This document shows, piece by piece, positions 1-8,116 of a stretch of DNA of 64,000 nt. Both the position numbers and the translations under genes were made by a program. The notes under the pieces were generated by a model, which saw only the letters and a list, made by a program, of their open reading frames with translations, was not told the origin of the DNA and made no database searches. How positions within the stretch are numbered: position 1 is the first letter of the stretch; each line of letters opens with the position of its first letter. Source of the stretch: Bacillota bacterium (lineage in GTDB: Bacteria; Bacillota; Clostridia; Lachnospirales; Lachnospiraceae); assembly GCA_023443225.1 (NCBI GenBank), contig JAEZVF010000058.1:62001-126000 (forward strand). Direction: 5' to 3'.

Positions 1-428
1 ACAATCTGTGTTCCATCCGTCATATTTAAGTCAGAGACAAGTTTTGAACTACCAGATATAGCATCACCGTCTGCCTCTGTTTTATCTAACTTCATACCTG
101 TAACATATTGTGGACTAGCCAACGTCTCAATAGTTATATTATGAGAGCCTTCAGGTGTATTTGGAGTTCCTGTTGCTGTTACTAAATCTTGATTCGATGA
201 TGTCACTGCCTTTGTCAGATAATTACCTTGTAATCTCATCTTTGAAAGGTCTTCCTTATATAATTTATATAATTTTGCGTTTAATTCCTTCCATTTATCT
301 TGTTTCCATGTCAGCAGCGTCTGCTTGTCTGTAACTTTTTTATTCTTAATCCTTTGGGCATCCATCATCCCTTTGATTAAGGATTCCGTATCCATATTCG
401 AAATCATACCTGTCATTCTAACTGGCAT
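1..428 (-). CDS. fliD: Flagellar filament cap protein FliD, N-terminal part
   Basis: This is the first 142 codons of FliD (HAP2), the cap at the filament tip under which exported flagellin folds. The rest lies off the left edge. The ATG at 426-428 follows an AGGAGG-type ribosome site (caaaggaggaagcatt). The translation begins MPVRMTGMISNMDTESLIKG, matching the FliD pattern of a short start followed by 'GM-S-D-ESLI', then a charged helix (KQTLLTWKQDKWKELNAKL) predicted to form coiled coil. It lies 44 bases after flaG on the same strand, the usual flaG-fliD pairing, and is probably transcribed from the SigD-type promoter at 959-986. Family assignment is from the N-terminus only. Confidence 0.88.
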   Translation of the reverse strand, partial: MPVRMTGMISNMDTESLIKGMMDAQRIKNKKVTDKQTLLTWKQDKWKELNAKLYKLYKEDLSKMRLQGNYLTKAVTSSNQDLVTATGTPNTPEGSHNITIETLASPQYVTGMKLDKTEADGDAISGSSKLVSDLNMTDGTQI

Positions 429-472
429 AATGCTTCCTCCTTTGTTTTCTCAACTTATATAAGGAATTGACT

Positions 473-892
473 CTATCTACGTTCATCAACAAGAAGTCCT
501 GCAATTTCCCATATTTTCTCTAACATCTCTAAGCTTTCTTCTGGAGGGATCTCCCGAAGTACTTCATTGGTATCTTTGTCGTATACTTTGATTGAAACCC
601 GATTTGTTTTCTCGTGGTAAGTAAACTCACATCCAGTCCTAGCATGCTTCATTGTGCTATTCGCCTGATTTACAGCACTCTTTAGCCGTTGTGCATTTAA
701 TTCTGCATCCTTTTGTTGCTGGTCATCGGTATTTGCTTTTTCTTCATTTGTAGCTTTTTGCATTGCTACTGTAGTAGCAGCTTCAACTCCTGCTACATTG
801 TTTGAGCCACTATCAAAATAACCGTACTTTTGTGTTGATAACGATATTTCTTGACTGGCTACCGCATTGTTTGTAATAGATTTAATTGCCAT
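473..892 (-). CDS. flaG: FlaG family flagellar protein
   Basis: A 139-residue FlaG-like protein; FlaG proteins sit beside fliD and influence filament length, though the mechanism is poorly known. The first 80 residues are polar and low in complexity. The conserved FlaG part is the C-terminal half, with the FTYHEKTNRVSIKVYDKDT strand region and the REIPPEESLEMLEKIWE segment typical of the family. The ATG has a GGAGGTGG ribosome site upstream. It is the first gene after the promoter at 959-986 and is followed by fliD after 44 bases. Confidence 0.85.
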   Translation of the reverse strand: MAIKSITNNAVASQEISLSTQKYGYFDSGSNNVAGVEAATTVAMQKATNEEKANTDDQQQKDAELNAQRLKSAVNQANSTMKHARTGCEFTYHEKTNRVSIKVYDKDTNEVLREIPPEESLEMLEKIWEIAGLLVDERR

Positions 893-958
893 ATGATTAA
901 TCCACCTCCGTGTGTATTAAGGGGTTCCTTTCCCCACAACGATTACTATATAGCAGTA

Positions 959-986
959 TTATCGGCATCTTCATATTAAATGTTTA
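959..986 (-). promoter_or_regulatory. SigD (sigma-28) type promoter for flaG-fliD
   Basis: Read on the minus strand this is TAAA (983-986), 16 bases, then GCCGATAA (959-966). The known Firmicutes SigD consensus is TAAA-N14-16-GCCGATAW, so both boxes match perfectly. It lies about 65 bases upstream of the flaG start and downstream of csrA. A small GGGG/CCCC hairpin lies between promoter and gene (about 921-935). Late filament genes are the expected SigD targets. Confidence 0.8.
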
Positions 987-1019
987 TACCTAATATAAAT
1001 ATATTACATTAATTAACCT

Positions 1020-1241
1020 TTATTGGAACATTTTCTTAATTGCTTCTATGTCTGCTTTACTTTCAACAGACTCTTTATTTGATTGCTGAATCTGAACATA
1101 AATCTCTTTTCTGTATACCGGTATTGTTTTCGGTGCGTTAATTCCTATTTTAACCTGGTCTCCTTTGATTTCCAGAATAGTAACTTCAACTTCATTGCCA
1201 ATAATGATTGATTCCTTTGGTTTTCTGGTCAGGGCTAACAT
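1020..1241 (-). CDS. csrA: Carbon storage regulator / translational repressor CsrA
   Basis: A 73-residue CsrA, the small homodimeric RNA-binding protein that blocks translation by binding GGA motifs near ribosome sites; in Firmicutes its main known target is flagellin mRNA. The start [15 protein letters not shown] and the '[19 protein letters not shown]' core are diagnostic. Length is normal. The gene begins four bases after the fliW stop, and its ribosome site (AAAGGGGAG) is made of the last codons of fliW, so translation of the two is probably coupled. FliW binds and inactivates CsrA in the known partner switch. Confidence 0.95.
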   Translation of the reverse strand: MLALTRKPKESIIIGNEVEVTILEIKGDQVKIGINAPKTIPVYRKEIYVQIQQSNKESVESKADIEAIKKMFQ

Positions 1242-1245
1242 GTTG

Positions 1246-1710
1246 CTACTCCCCTTTCTCTTTTTTCAGCTTCGAAATAGCATTATACACATTATATTTT
1301 ATTGCATAGTCTGGATTTTCTACAATAATCTGACATCCTTTTCTGGTGTCCGTATTTATCACAAATGGTGCCTTTAAGTTGGCAGACATCTTGGTAAGAT
1401 CTTCTGGAACAGTGAGGGTTAGTAAAATCACAAGATTTTCTTCTGTTATCTCACCCAATGGTTTTAATACTTCATCTTCAACCGTAGGATTATAATCCGC
1501 TTTCACCAACAATGGACTAATGACAGGAAGTGCAAGGCCTGGTTCCTCTAAGCTCTGAAACCATGATATCGTTGCTTGGTCACCTTCATCCACATCATAT
1601 AAGATTGTGTACTTTTTACACTCCTCAAAACCCATAATTCCTTGTTCAAATGTTATAACTTTTTCTTCATCTAAATCAACTTCTCCAAAATACTTTGTTT
1701 TAATTATCAT
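1246..1710 (-). CDS. fliW: Flagellar assembly factor FliW
   Basis: A 154-residue FliW. In the known B. subtilis switch FliW binds either cytoplasmic flagellin or CsrA, releasing flagellin mRNA from CsrA once export starts. The start [28 protein letters not shown] is characteristic, as is the '[11 protein letters not shown]' region. Its final codons supply the csrA ribosome site. It lies 42 bases downstream of flgL and belongs to the flgM-to-csrA block on the minus strand. Confidence 0.93.
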   Translation of the reverse strand: MIIKTKYFGEVDLDEEKVITFEQGIMGFEECKKYTILYDVDEGDQATISWFQSLEEPGLALPVISPLLVKADYNPTVEDEVLKPLGEITEENLVILLTLTVPEDLTKMSANLKAPFVINTDTRKGCQIIVENPDYAIKYNVYNAISKLKKEKGE

Positions 1711-1752
1711 AGTGTTTCCTTTCGTATTGGCAAATAATCAAAGTTGTTAATT

Positions 1753-3324
1753 TTATATGAAATCCAATAGTGTGTTTTTTACTATCTTAGCAGCCGAGGA
1801 AAGAGAAGCATTATAAACGGTTTCTGCGGAATTTAATTTGATATAAGTATCAACAAGATCTACATCTTCATTGGTAGATAGAAGATCTTCATAATCAACC
1901 TGCTGATCCGATAACCGGCTTTCGGTCAGTTGGAGACGCACATAACGGCTTCCGTGATTAGATACGGCAACATTTAATGTTTCCTGCTGTTCCTTGGATG
2001 CAGTATTACCTTTAGCAAATGCATCATGCATAATTTTTTCTTTGAGAACCTTTGTTGTATTCAGCTTCTCTTTTAATGATTCCAGACTTTCTTTCTGATT
2101 GCCTGTCAATGTAGAACTTTTCAACATCTCTTCTACTTCGGCAATCTTTTTCTCTGTTGCAATGACATCCTCAACAGCTTTTACAACTTCGTCAATATTT
2201 CTTCCAATATCATGCTGAATTGCATCACTTGCCTGTGTATTAATGGAAAGTTTCTGATTGAAGTTGATTTCATATTGAATCTGCTGGTCTTGTTTGGTAT
2301 AGTTTATTTCACCCAGCTCCGGTTTCTTATTATCTTTCACCTTGCAATCAAAATAATGCTCGGGTTTTAGGTCTCCTTCATAAAATTCGGTTTTCATATA
2401 AGAAACCTTGAAATCTTCATTCACACGGAAATTATTATACATATTACTTCCAAGTAATATCTCTCCGGTATCGGTATTAAGGAAAATATCGTCTACCCCC
2501 GGTTTATAGGTGTCTGCATCGGTAGAGGTCTTCAATGTAATCTTATTTGCATTTGTTGTTGTAGTTACAGTACCAGCAGAATCCGTAACTGTTATGGTAG
2601 TTCCCGTAGTATTAATCACTGTATTGGTTACATCTCCAGTTGTAGGATCTTTCACAGAATATTCAATCGATACTTTACTAGGATCCACCGCATCCAGTTT
2701 TTCATAAGCCAGCCTAATTCTGTTGACTTCCACCATTTCCGGTGCTGTACTAAATGTATTTAGTGGTGGAGTCGCACTGTAATCACTAAGTTTGTATTCA
2801 TTCAGTACTTTTGATACACGATCGATATCATTACCGGAAATTTTCTCGGTAATGGAATAATCCAAATTATCTTTATATTCAGTAAAAGAAAGACTGGAAT
2901 CCGTCTTATAACCGGTGAAAACATATCGACCTGCATAATTAGAATTACCCTCTTGATAAATCTGTTTTTTATATTGTACAAGCCTCTGAACTATGCTGTT
3001 TCGATCAGAAGCTTCCAATGGATCGTTTGAACCTTCAACACAATCAGTATTGATCTTTGTAAGTATCTCATTAATATTGTCCAACGCACTTTCTGTAACA
3101 TCCATCCATGACTTGGCATCTGGAATGTTTCTCTCGTAATACTGATTCAGCTCACTAAGATTCGTTCTCAATTTTAGTGCTCTAACAGCAACAATTGGGT
3201 CTTCCGATGGCCTTTGGATCTTCTTACCCGAAGAATATTGTTCATCTAATCTTGATAAGTAATTTTTATTCTTATTGATGTTCATCATCATACTGTTTGT
3301 CATCATTTTATTTGTAATTCTCAT
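1753..3324 (-). CDS. flgL: Flagellar hook-filament junction protein FlgL
   Basis: FlgL (HAP3) joins the hook-associated FlgK ring to the filament. At 523 residues it is longer than the common 300-residue form. The extra length is a variable central domain, roughly residues 190-370, rich in Thr and Asp. The conserved flagellin-like ends are present: MRITNKMMTNSMMMNINKNK at the start and a C-terminal helix ending in LNSAETVYNASLSSAAKIVK. I chose the ATG at 3322-3324 because a GGCGGGG ribosome site lies upstream and the family start 'MRIT' falls there; an upstream in-frame codon would add 14 unrelated residues. It lies 72 bases after flgK. Confidence 0.9.
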   Translation of the reverse strand: MRITNKMMTNSMMMNINKNKNYLSRLDEQYSSGKKIQRPSEDPIVAVRALKLRTNLSELNQYYERNIPDAKSWMDVTESALDNINEILTKINTDCVEGSNDPLEASDRNSIVQRLVQYKKQIYQEGNSNYAGRYVFTGYKTDSSLSFTEYKDNLDYSITEKISGNDIDRVSKVLNEYKLSDYSATPPLNTFSTAPEMVEVNRIRLAYEKLDAVDPSKVSIEYSVKDPTTGDVTNTVINTTGTTITVTDSAGTVTTTTNANKITLKTSTDADTYKPGVDDIFLNTDTGEILLGSNMYNNFRVNEDFKVSYMKTEFYEGDLKPEHYFDCKVKDNKKPELGEINYTKQDQQIQYEINFNQKLSINTQASDAIQHDIGRNIDEVVKAVEDVIATEKKIAEVEEMLKSSTLTGNQKESLESLKEKLNTTKVLKEKIMHDAFAKGNTASKEQQETLNVAVSNHGSRYVRLQLTESRLSDQQVDYEDLLSTNEDVDLVDTYIKLNSAETVYNASLSSAAKIVKNTLLDFI

Positions 3325-3396
3325 ACATATACCCCGCCTTCCTATGTCTGGATATTCTTCGACCACAACGCCAAAATATCCTCCAAGCTTCTATCC

Positions 3397-5169
3397 TTAT
3401 ACACCCATTTGATTGATTAATTTATCATAAATCTCATTCATTACGGATATTACTTGGGCAGATAAGTTGTATGCATTCTGATAACGCACCAAGTTCATTG
3501 CCTCTTCATCAACATCCACACCAGATATAGATAATCTTTGATTATTGATCATCGAAAGGATATCCTTCTGACTTTTGCTAAAGGATTCTGCTGCCTTGGT
3601 ATCAATACCAATATCAGCAACCATTGTTTGAAGAAAGGAAGCCGGCGCACCCTGTTTAAACATGCCTTTATCGTTTTTTAATGCAATTAAGGAATCCAGT
3701 ATATTAGTTTTCTCAACTCCATTTGTTACCTCATTTGCAGTTACAATCTTATCAGGGTTATTATAAATCACATCGGAAACAGAAAAATTTGCCGCTGTAA
3801 GGAAATAATATTCTTCCGCATTAGCGAATTCTTTCACATATTTGCCTCCCGTAAAGAAATCAGTTCCGGCATCGCCGTTGAGATCTTCACCAGATTTATG
3901 AATATCATTAAAAGACTTGGAATAAGTTCGGATAAATTCATTTAATTGTCCCATATAATAAGGGATGCCTTTATAATCTATACTTTCCCCAACCTTTGCA
4001 GGCTTGCCAGAGACATTTGCCATTAACCCCTTGTCCAAGGTGAATTCATATGTATATGTCTTCTTTACTGCACCTGTGGCTGGATCTGTTGTTATATGTG
4101 GTATTGCAGTAAAACTTGAGTAATTATATTCCGTATTGTCAATCGTAATAATTCCGCTATAAGGAATATTTAATTTTTCTATTTCATTTATATTGGTACC
4201 TTCCAAGGTTATCTTAGTATCCCCAGCAGTTCCTGTTACTTGTCCACGTAGATTTTCACCATTATTGCCATCCCTTACTGCAAACAAAGCCTGAAGAGAA
4301 CCACCTATGGTTGGACTTTGTACACGAAAACTTTGGCCGTTTGTCCATTCAACATCATAAAGGCCAATGATATCATTTTGATTTATCTTGTCCTTTCTGG
4401 GCACGACCTTTAATTCGGCTGATTCATGGCTATCAACAAGAACCTGGTTGTTAATTTTAACTGTATAGCTGTAAACACCGACGCCAGCCCCAACCTTTTC
4501 CTCACTTACTGAAATGTTGATAAATTGAGACAGCTCGTCTTCTAATAAAGCCCTTTCGTCTCGCAAATCATTTGCTATTCCGCCATTAACCTCGATCGTA
4601 CTGATTTGCTTGGTTAATACCGCTATTTGCTTTCCAATGGAATTGATACGGTCAACTTGATTTTTAATTTCAAAATTACATTCTTCCTGTATATTTTGTA
4701 AATTAGTAGACAGAGAGTTGAAATATTCAGCCAGACTTTGCCCATAACTGGAAACCTGTGTTCTGACGGATTTGTCGGAAGGATTGTTTTTCAACTGTTG
4801 TAAGCTTTCATTGAAAGAATTAAAAGAAACAGTGAAACCTTGCATTTTTACTTCATTTAAGTAGCTTTGAATTTTTACTGCATAATCCGCTTTGGAAGAA
4901 TACTCTCCATAAGTGGTGTTGTTTGTCCAATACTTCTGATCATAATAGAAGTTTCGTACTCTTTCAATTCCAGTAACATCAACACCGGAACCAACCATAC
5001 CATAGGAACTATTTACGCGTAGAGCTGTTCCTGCTTTCTGTAAAGCTACTTGCCTGGAATAGCCTTCTGTTTCGGCATTTGCTATATTATGAGATGTGGT
5101 GTTCAGTGCTGTCTGATATGTATATAAACCAGTTGTTCCAATGTTTAACCCAAAAAATGTTGATGGCAT
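3397..5169 (-). CDS. flgK: Flagellar hook-associated protein FlgK (downstream copy)
   Basis: FlgK (HAP1) forms the first junction ring on the hook. This 590-residue protein starts MPSTFFGLNIGTTGLYTYQT and has the rod/hook-family motif NTTSHNIANAETEGYSRQ at about residues 23-40, with the C-terminal 'VRYQNAYNLSAQVISVMNEI' helix. The middle is a variable D2/D3-type region. It is the second of two adjacent flgK-like genes, 34 bases after the other (5204-6931). The two share the ends and differ in the middle. Which copy makes the junction, or whether both are used, cannot be told from sequence. Confidence 0.9.
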   Translation of the reverse strand: MPSTFFGLNIGTTGLYTYQTALNTTSHNIANAETEGYSRQVALQKAGTALRVNSSYGMVGSGVDVTGIERVRNFYYDQKYWTNNTTYGEYSSKADYAVKIQSYLNEVKMQGFTVSFNSFNESLQQLKNNPSDKSVRTQVSSYGQSLAEYFNSLSTNLQNIQEECNFEIKNQVDRINSIGKQIAVLTKQISTIEVNGGIANDLRDERALLEDELSQFINISVSEEKVGAGVGVYSYTVKINNQVLVDSHESAELKVVPRKDKINQNDIIGLYDVEWTNGQSFRVQSPTIGGSLQALFAVRDGNNGENLRGQVTGTAGDTKITLEGTNINEIEKLNIPYSGIITIDNTEYNYSSFTAIPHITTDPATGAVKKTYTYEFTLDKGLMANVSGKPAKVGESIDYKGIPYYMGQLNEFIRTYSKSFNDIHKSGEDLNGDAGTDFFTGGKYVKEFANAEEYYFLTAANFSVSDVIYNNPDKIVTANEVTNGVEKTNILDSLIALKNDKGMFKQGAPASFLQTMVADIGIDTKAAESFSKSQKDILSMINNQRLSISGVDVDEEAMNLVRYQNAYNLSAQVISVMNEIYDKLINQMGV

Positions 5170-5203
5170 TTCATTTCCCCCCTAATCTTATGTATGATCA
5201 GAT

Positions 5204-6931
5204 CTATAATCTTGTAACGATGTGTTCCAGCATTTCACTTATAACCGTTATATATCTAGCGGATGCATTATATGCATGTTGGAACTTTATTAAGTTCGTT
5301 AATTCTTCATCCGAAGATACGCCTGCTGTTTTCAGTCTTTGATTATTAATACTATTCACCATTGCTGCCTGATTGGTGCTCATTTCATAGTATTCTTCAC
5401 CACGATTAGACAATCCACCCATCATGGAGGTGTAAAAACCATTAAAGTTTTCCTTTGTTAACGTATTTGGTGATATGGTAGCAAAGGCTGCCTGCCATTT
5501 GCTAGTTAGCTTATCTATCATAGCCCTGTCATAATCCTGTGAACCAGTGCTTGAACACAATGGCAATAAGGAATTATTTGCCAGGACATCAGGATTTACT
5601 TCTAATTGACCCAAGGTATACAAAGAATAATTATTAAGTGGATCTTCTTCAATTAATATTTTTGAGGTGGATGTAATAGCTCCGCCTGAATTTGCAATTT
5701 CATATGCAGTCGGTTCCCTATAGCGATCCATTGTTTTTCGTTGAAACAAAGGTTCTCCTTTGGTACTTCCAGAATCCATGCCAGCTGGAGCATTCTCAGC
5801 AAGAACTTTTAATTTGATTCCCGAGCCATCTGTTAATGTAACCTCATCATTTGGACAAAGAATATCATTAATGGCTGTTACAATTCCATGAATCAGGGTG
5901 TCAAATTCTGCTTGAACTGTCATGATAACGGATGGGAATGTTTTATTATTATACTCTCGTTTTGCCAGATCAAAATCAGCATCTGTGGCAAAATCTTCCC
6001 GTTGATAATTGTTGGTATAATTTACAGATTGAGAGCCTCTGGAAGCTAAAAGACCTTTTAGTGATCCGATATCTGTATTGTCGTTTGTTGAAGGTGCCTT
6101 ATCCATATTAATAACATCTTGACCACCATGAGAAGTCCAAACCGGTTTTAAAAAGATAGAGGTATCACTAACTTTCTCTGTGCCCATCTTAAAAACCCGA
6201 TCTTCCGATACTAATTGCATGCCTTCTGCATTGACTGTAACGATACCGTCTATATTTTCTTTATATGTAATACTGATGATTTGACCCAGTTCATCTAGTA
6301 AGCTGTTTCTCTCATCACGTAGATCATTGGCATTTTCCACTCTATTGCTTTCATAAAAATTAATTTCCCGATTTAAAGATTCAATTCCTTTCGCAACTTG
6401 ATTTATCCTGTCCACTTTACTGATTATTTGAGCATTCAGATTGACCTGATACGCTTGTAACTGTTCAGAGATAATCTGTGCACGATTTATAAAGTTAACA
6501 GAGGATTGAATGAGTGTGGTACGAGTCACATCACTTGGGTCTTTCGCCAACTCCTGTAACGAAGTCCATAAGTCTTCCAAGTTATCCTGGAAAGTAACCC
6601 CTTCCAATTCTCCAAACATACTCTCTACTTCTCGTACTGCTTCATCCTGTACCTCATAGAATCCTTGTCTGCCTATCTCCAACCGATAAGATTTGTCCAA
6701 AAACACATCCCTTACCTGTCTTACAGCAGAAATATCCACACCTAATCCTGTCTGTAGTGTCGATATATGTGTCATTCCCCATTTTACATAGGCACTATCC
6801 ACCTGTACGACCTGCTGCCGCACATATCCGCTCGTTTCTACGTTCGCCAAATTATGCGAAGTAGTATTTAAGGAGTTTTGACTGCTTCTTAAACCGGAAA
6901 CTCCTGTATAAAAACTGCTCATTAAACTCAT
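5204..6931 (-). CDS. flgK: Flagellar hook-associated protein FlgK paralogue (upstream copy)
   Basis: A 575-residue FlgK-family protein. It starts MSLMSSFYTGVSGLRSSQNS, with the motif NTTSHNLANVETSGYVRQ near residues 23-40, and ends with 'LIKFQHAYNASARYITVISE'. The ATG follows AGGTGAGATTCT. It lies 31 bases after flgN, the usual place for flgK, and 34 bases before a second flgK-like gene. FlgN is the known chaperone of FlgK and FlgL, so the order flgN-flgK-flgK-flgL suggests both copies are FlgN clients. The two proteins are clearly related but diverged, so the duplication is not recent. Confidence 0.88.
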   Translation of the reverse strand: MSLMSSFYTGVSGLRSSQNSLNTTSHNLANVETSGYVRQQVVQVDSAYVKWGMTHISTLQTGLGVDISAVRQVRDVFLDKSYRLEIGRQGFYEVQDEAVREVESMFGELEGVTFQDNLEDLWTSLQELAKDPSDVTRTTLIQSSVNFINRAQIISEQLQAYQVNLNAQIISKVDRINQVAKGIESLNREINFYESNRVENANDLRDERNSLLDELGQIISITYKENIDGIVTVNAEGMQLVSEDRVFKMGTEKVSDTSIFLKPVWTSHGGQDVINMDKAPSTNDNTDIGSLKGLLASRGSQSVNYTNNYQREDFATDADFDLAKREYNNKTFPSVIMTVQAEFDTLIHGIVTAINDILCPNDEVTLTDGSGIKLKVLAENAPAGMDSGSTKGEPLFQRKTMDRYREPTAYEIANSGGAITSTSKILIEEDPLNNYSLYTLGQLEVNPDVLANNSLLPLCSSTGSQDYDRAMIDKLTSKWQAAFATISPNTLTKENFNGFYTSMMGGLSNRGEEYYEMSTNQAAMVNSINNQRLKTAGVSSDEELTNLIKFQHAYNASARYITVISEMLEHIVTRL

Positions 6932-6962
6932 AGAATCTCACCTACCTGACTTATATTGTACA

Positions 6963-7478
6963 CTACTGTTTCGCATCAAACATTCCTTGTTGCAGATTTG
7001 GCATTTCAAACTGTGATGCGCCTTTCGTGTATCCATGATTCCCCGGTGACATCCTTGTACTCTGAATAAAATTCATATTGAATTCTATCATCTCTAGGGA
7101 TTGTTGTATTAACGATTTGTTATGATTGTTGACTTCAACAAGTCTTTGAAGAGTCTGCTTTAGACTGTCATGTATCTCAGATAATTGCCTTTGTTCTTTC
7201 GGTTGCTTTTGTAGCAGTTGGATTATCACACTAATATGAAGTGTGCTGGGTTCTTTGCTTAATACGGTTCCGATGTTTTCAACAACTTCTTCCCTTTTTT
7301 GCTCTAGAACGTTAATCTTTTCGATCATTTTCTGTTCCTGTTCTGTTATCTCTTGCAACGCCTGAACATCATTTTTCACTATAATCGTTGTCTTATTCTC
7401 AGCAATTGGAATCATTTGTTTATACACTTGGCATTCTTGTTTCAGTGTATGAATTAAGTCTTCAATTAAACTAGCCAC
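6963..7478 (-). CDS. flgN: Flagellar export chaperone FlgN
   Basis: A 171-residue, mostly helical protein of the FlgN family, the cytoplasmic chaperone that keeps FlgK and FlgL export-ready. The sequence is rich in Gln, Glu and Leu and reads as a long coiled coil (residues 1-130, for example 'EITEQEQKMIEKINVLEQKR'), with a loose C-terminal tail. The start codon is GTG (7476-7478) after an AGAGGG ribosome site. It sits between flgM and the two flgK genes, which supports the call more than sequence identity does. Confidence 0.82.
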   Translation of the reverse strand: MASLIEDLIHTLKQECQVYKQMIPIAENKTTIIVKNDVQALQEITEQEQKMIEKINVLEQKREEVVENIGTVLSKEPSTLHISVIIQLLQKQPKEQRQLSEIHDSLKQTLQRLVEVNNHNKSLIQQSLEMIEFNMNFIQSTRMSPGNHGYTKGASQFEMPNLQQGMFDAKQ

Positions 7479-7527
7479 AAATCAACCCTCTTTTCACTTT
7501 AGCGGAACAGTTTCATTCTGTCCTGCT

Positions 7528-7806
7528 TTAAATAATTGTGTTAAAGTAACCATCTACTATTTTATTTGCTATTTCTTCAGCACTGATATTATAGCTAGCA
7601 GATTCCATCCGAGCCTTAATCTCATTCACCTTATCCATTCTTACATCAGGTGTAACAGCAACGGCTTTTTTTGCCACTTGATAATCTTTACCGATTCTTG
7701 ATATCTCAACCTGATCGGAAGCAGAAGAACCGACTGTTTTGTTCGTGTTCTTTGCTACATTTGTTTGATATACTTGTGATATCTTGTTATAAGCATCTAT
7801 ACGCAT
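7528..7806 (-). CDS. flgM: Anti-sigma-28 factor FlgM
   Basis: A 92-residue FlgM, which holds SigD/FliA inactive until it is exported through the finished hook. The start MRIDAYNKISQVYQ and the C-terminal sigma-binding region (VRMDKVNEIKARMESASYNI, then AEEIANKIVDGYF) fit the family. I chose the ATG at 7804-7806, with AGGTGGT upstream; a GTG four codons earlier is possible but overlaps that ribosome site. A SigD-type promoter lies about 50 bases upstream, so flgM is probably in its own feedback loop. It heads the flgM-flgN-flgK-flgK-flgL block. Confidence 0.88.
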   Translation of the reverse strand: MRIDAYNKISQVYQTNVAKNTNKTVGSSASDQVEISRIGKDYQVAKKAVAVTPDVRMDKVNEIKARMESASYNISAEEIANKIVDGYFNTII

Positions 7807-7853
7807 CCCTTTCACCACCTTTGTTTACTATTGTTTTATACCATTCATAATTT

Positions 7854-7880
7854 ATATCGACCATTTTAATCCTAACTTTA
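7854..7880 (-). promoter_or_regulatory. SigD (sigma-28) type promoter for flgM operon
   Basis: On the minus strand: TAAA (7877-7880), 15 bases, then GTCGATAT (7854-7861). This matches the B. subtilis SigD consensus TAAA-N15-GCCGATAT at 11 of 12 positions. It lies 48 bases upstream of the chosen flgM start. It would place the flgM-flgN-flgK-flgK-flgL-fliW-csrA run under flagellar sigma control. Confidence 0.75.
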
Positions 7881-7916
7881 GAGAAATTTGAGTTTTTTTT
7901 AAGTTCGTAGGTTTAC

Positions 7917-7998
7917 GGGCTTGCAGGTATATAGAAAATGAGTTTTTCAGTCGCTACTGCGAACGAAAAACTCTTATTTTCTATATACCTGCAAGCCC
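7917..7998. repeat. 82-bp near-perfect inverted repeat between lysA and flgM
   Basis: The arms start gggcttgcaggtatatagaa at 7917 and end with its complement at 7998. The outer 23 bases pair perfectly, a two-base bulge follows, and nine more bases pair (gagtttttc/gaaaaactc) around a loop of about 14-16 bases that itself can form a small hairpin. It lies downstream of the lysA stop and upstream of the flgM promoter. It is long for a simple terminator and lacks a clear U-tract on the lysA strand. It could be a foldback repeat doing the work of a terminator. Confidence 0.8.
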
Positions 7999-8116
7999 TT
8001 ACTTTACTCAAAGTTATAATACAGATACTTGTTTACATATGAATACTTGATTTAAGAACTATTTAAAATCTAAGCGATAACATGAATCAGCATGAGACTA
8101 TGCAGATATATGAATA

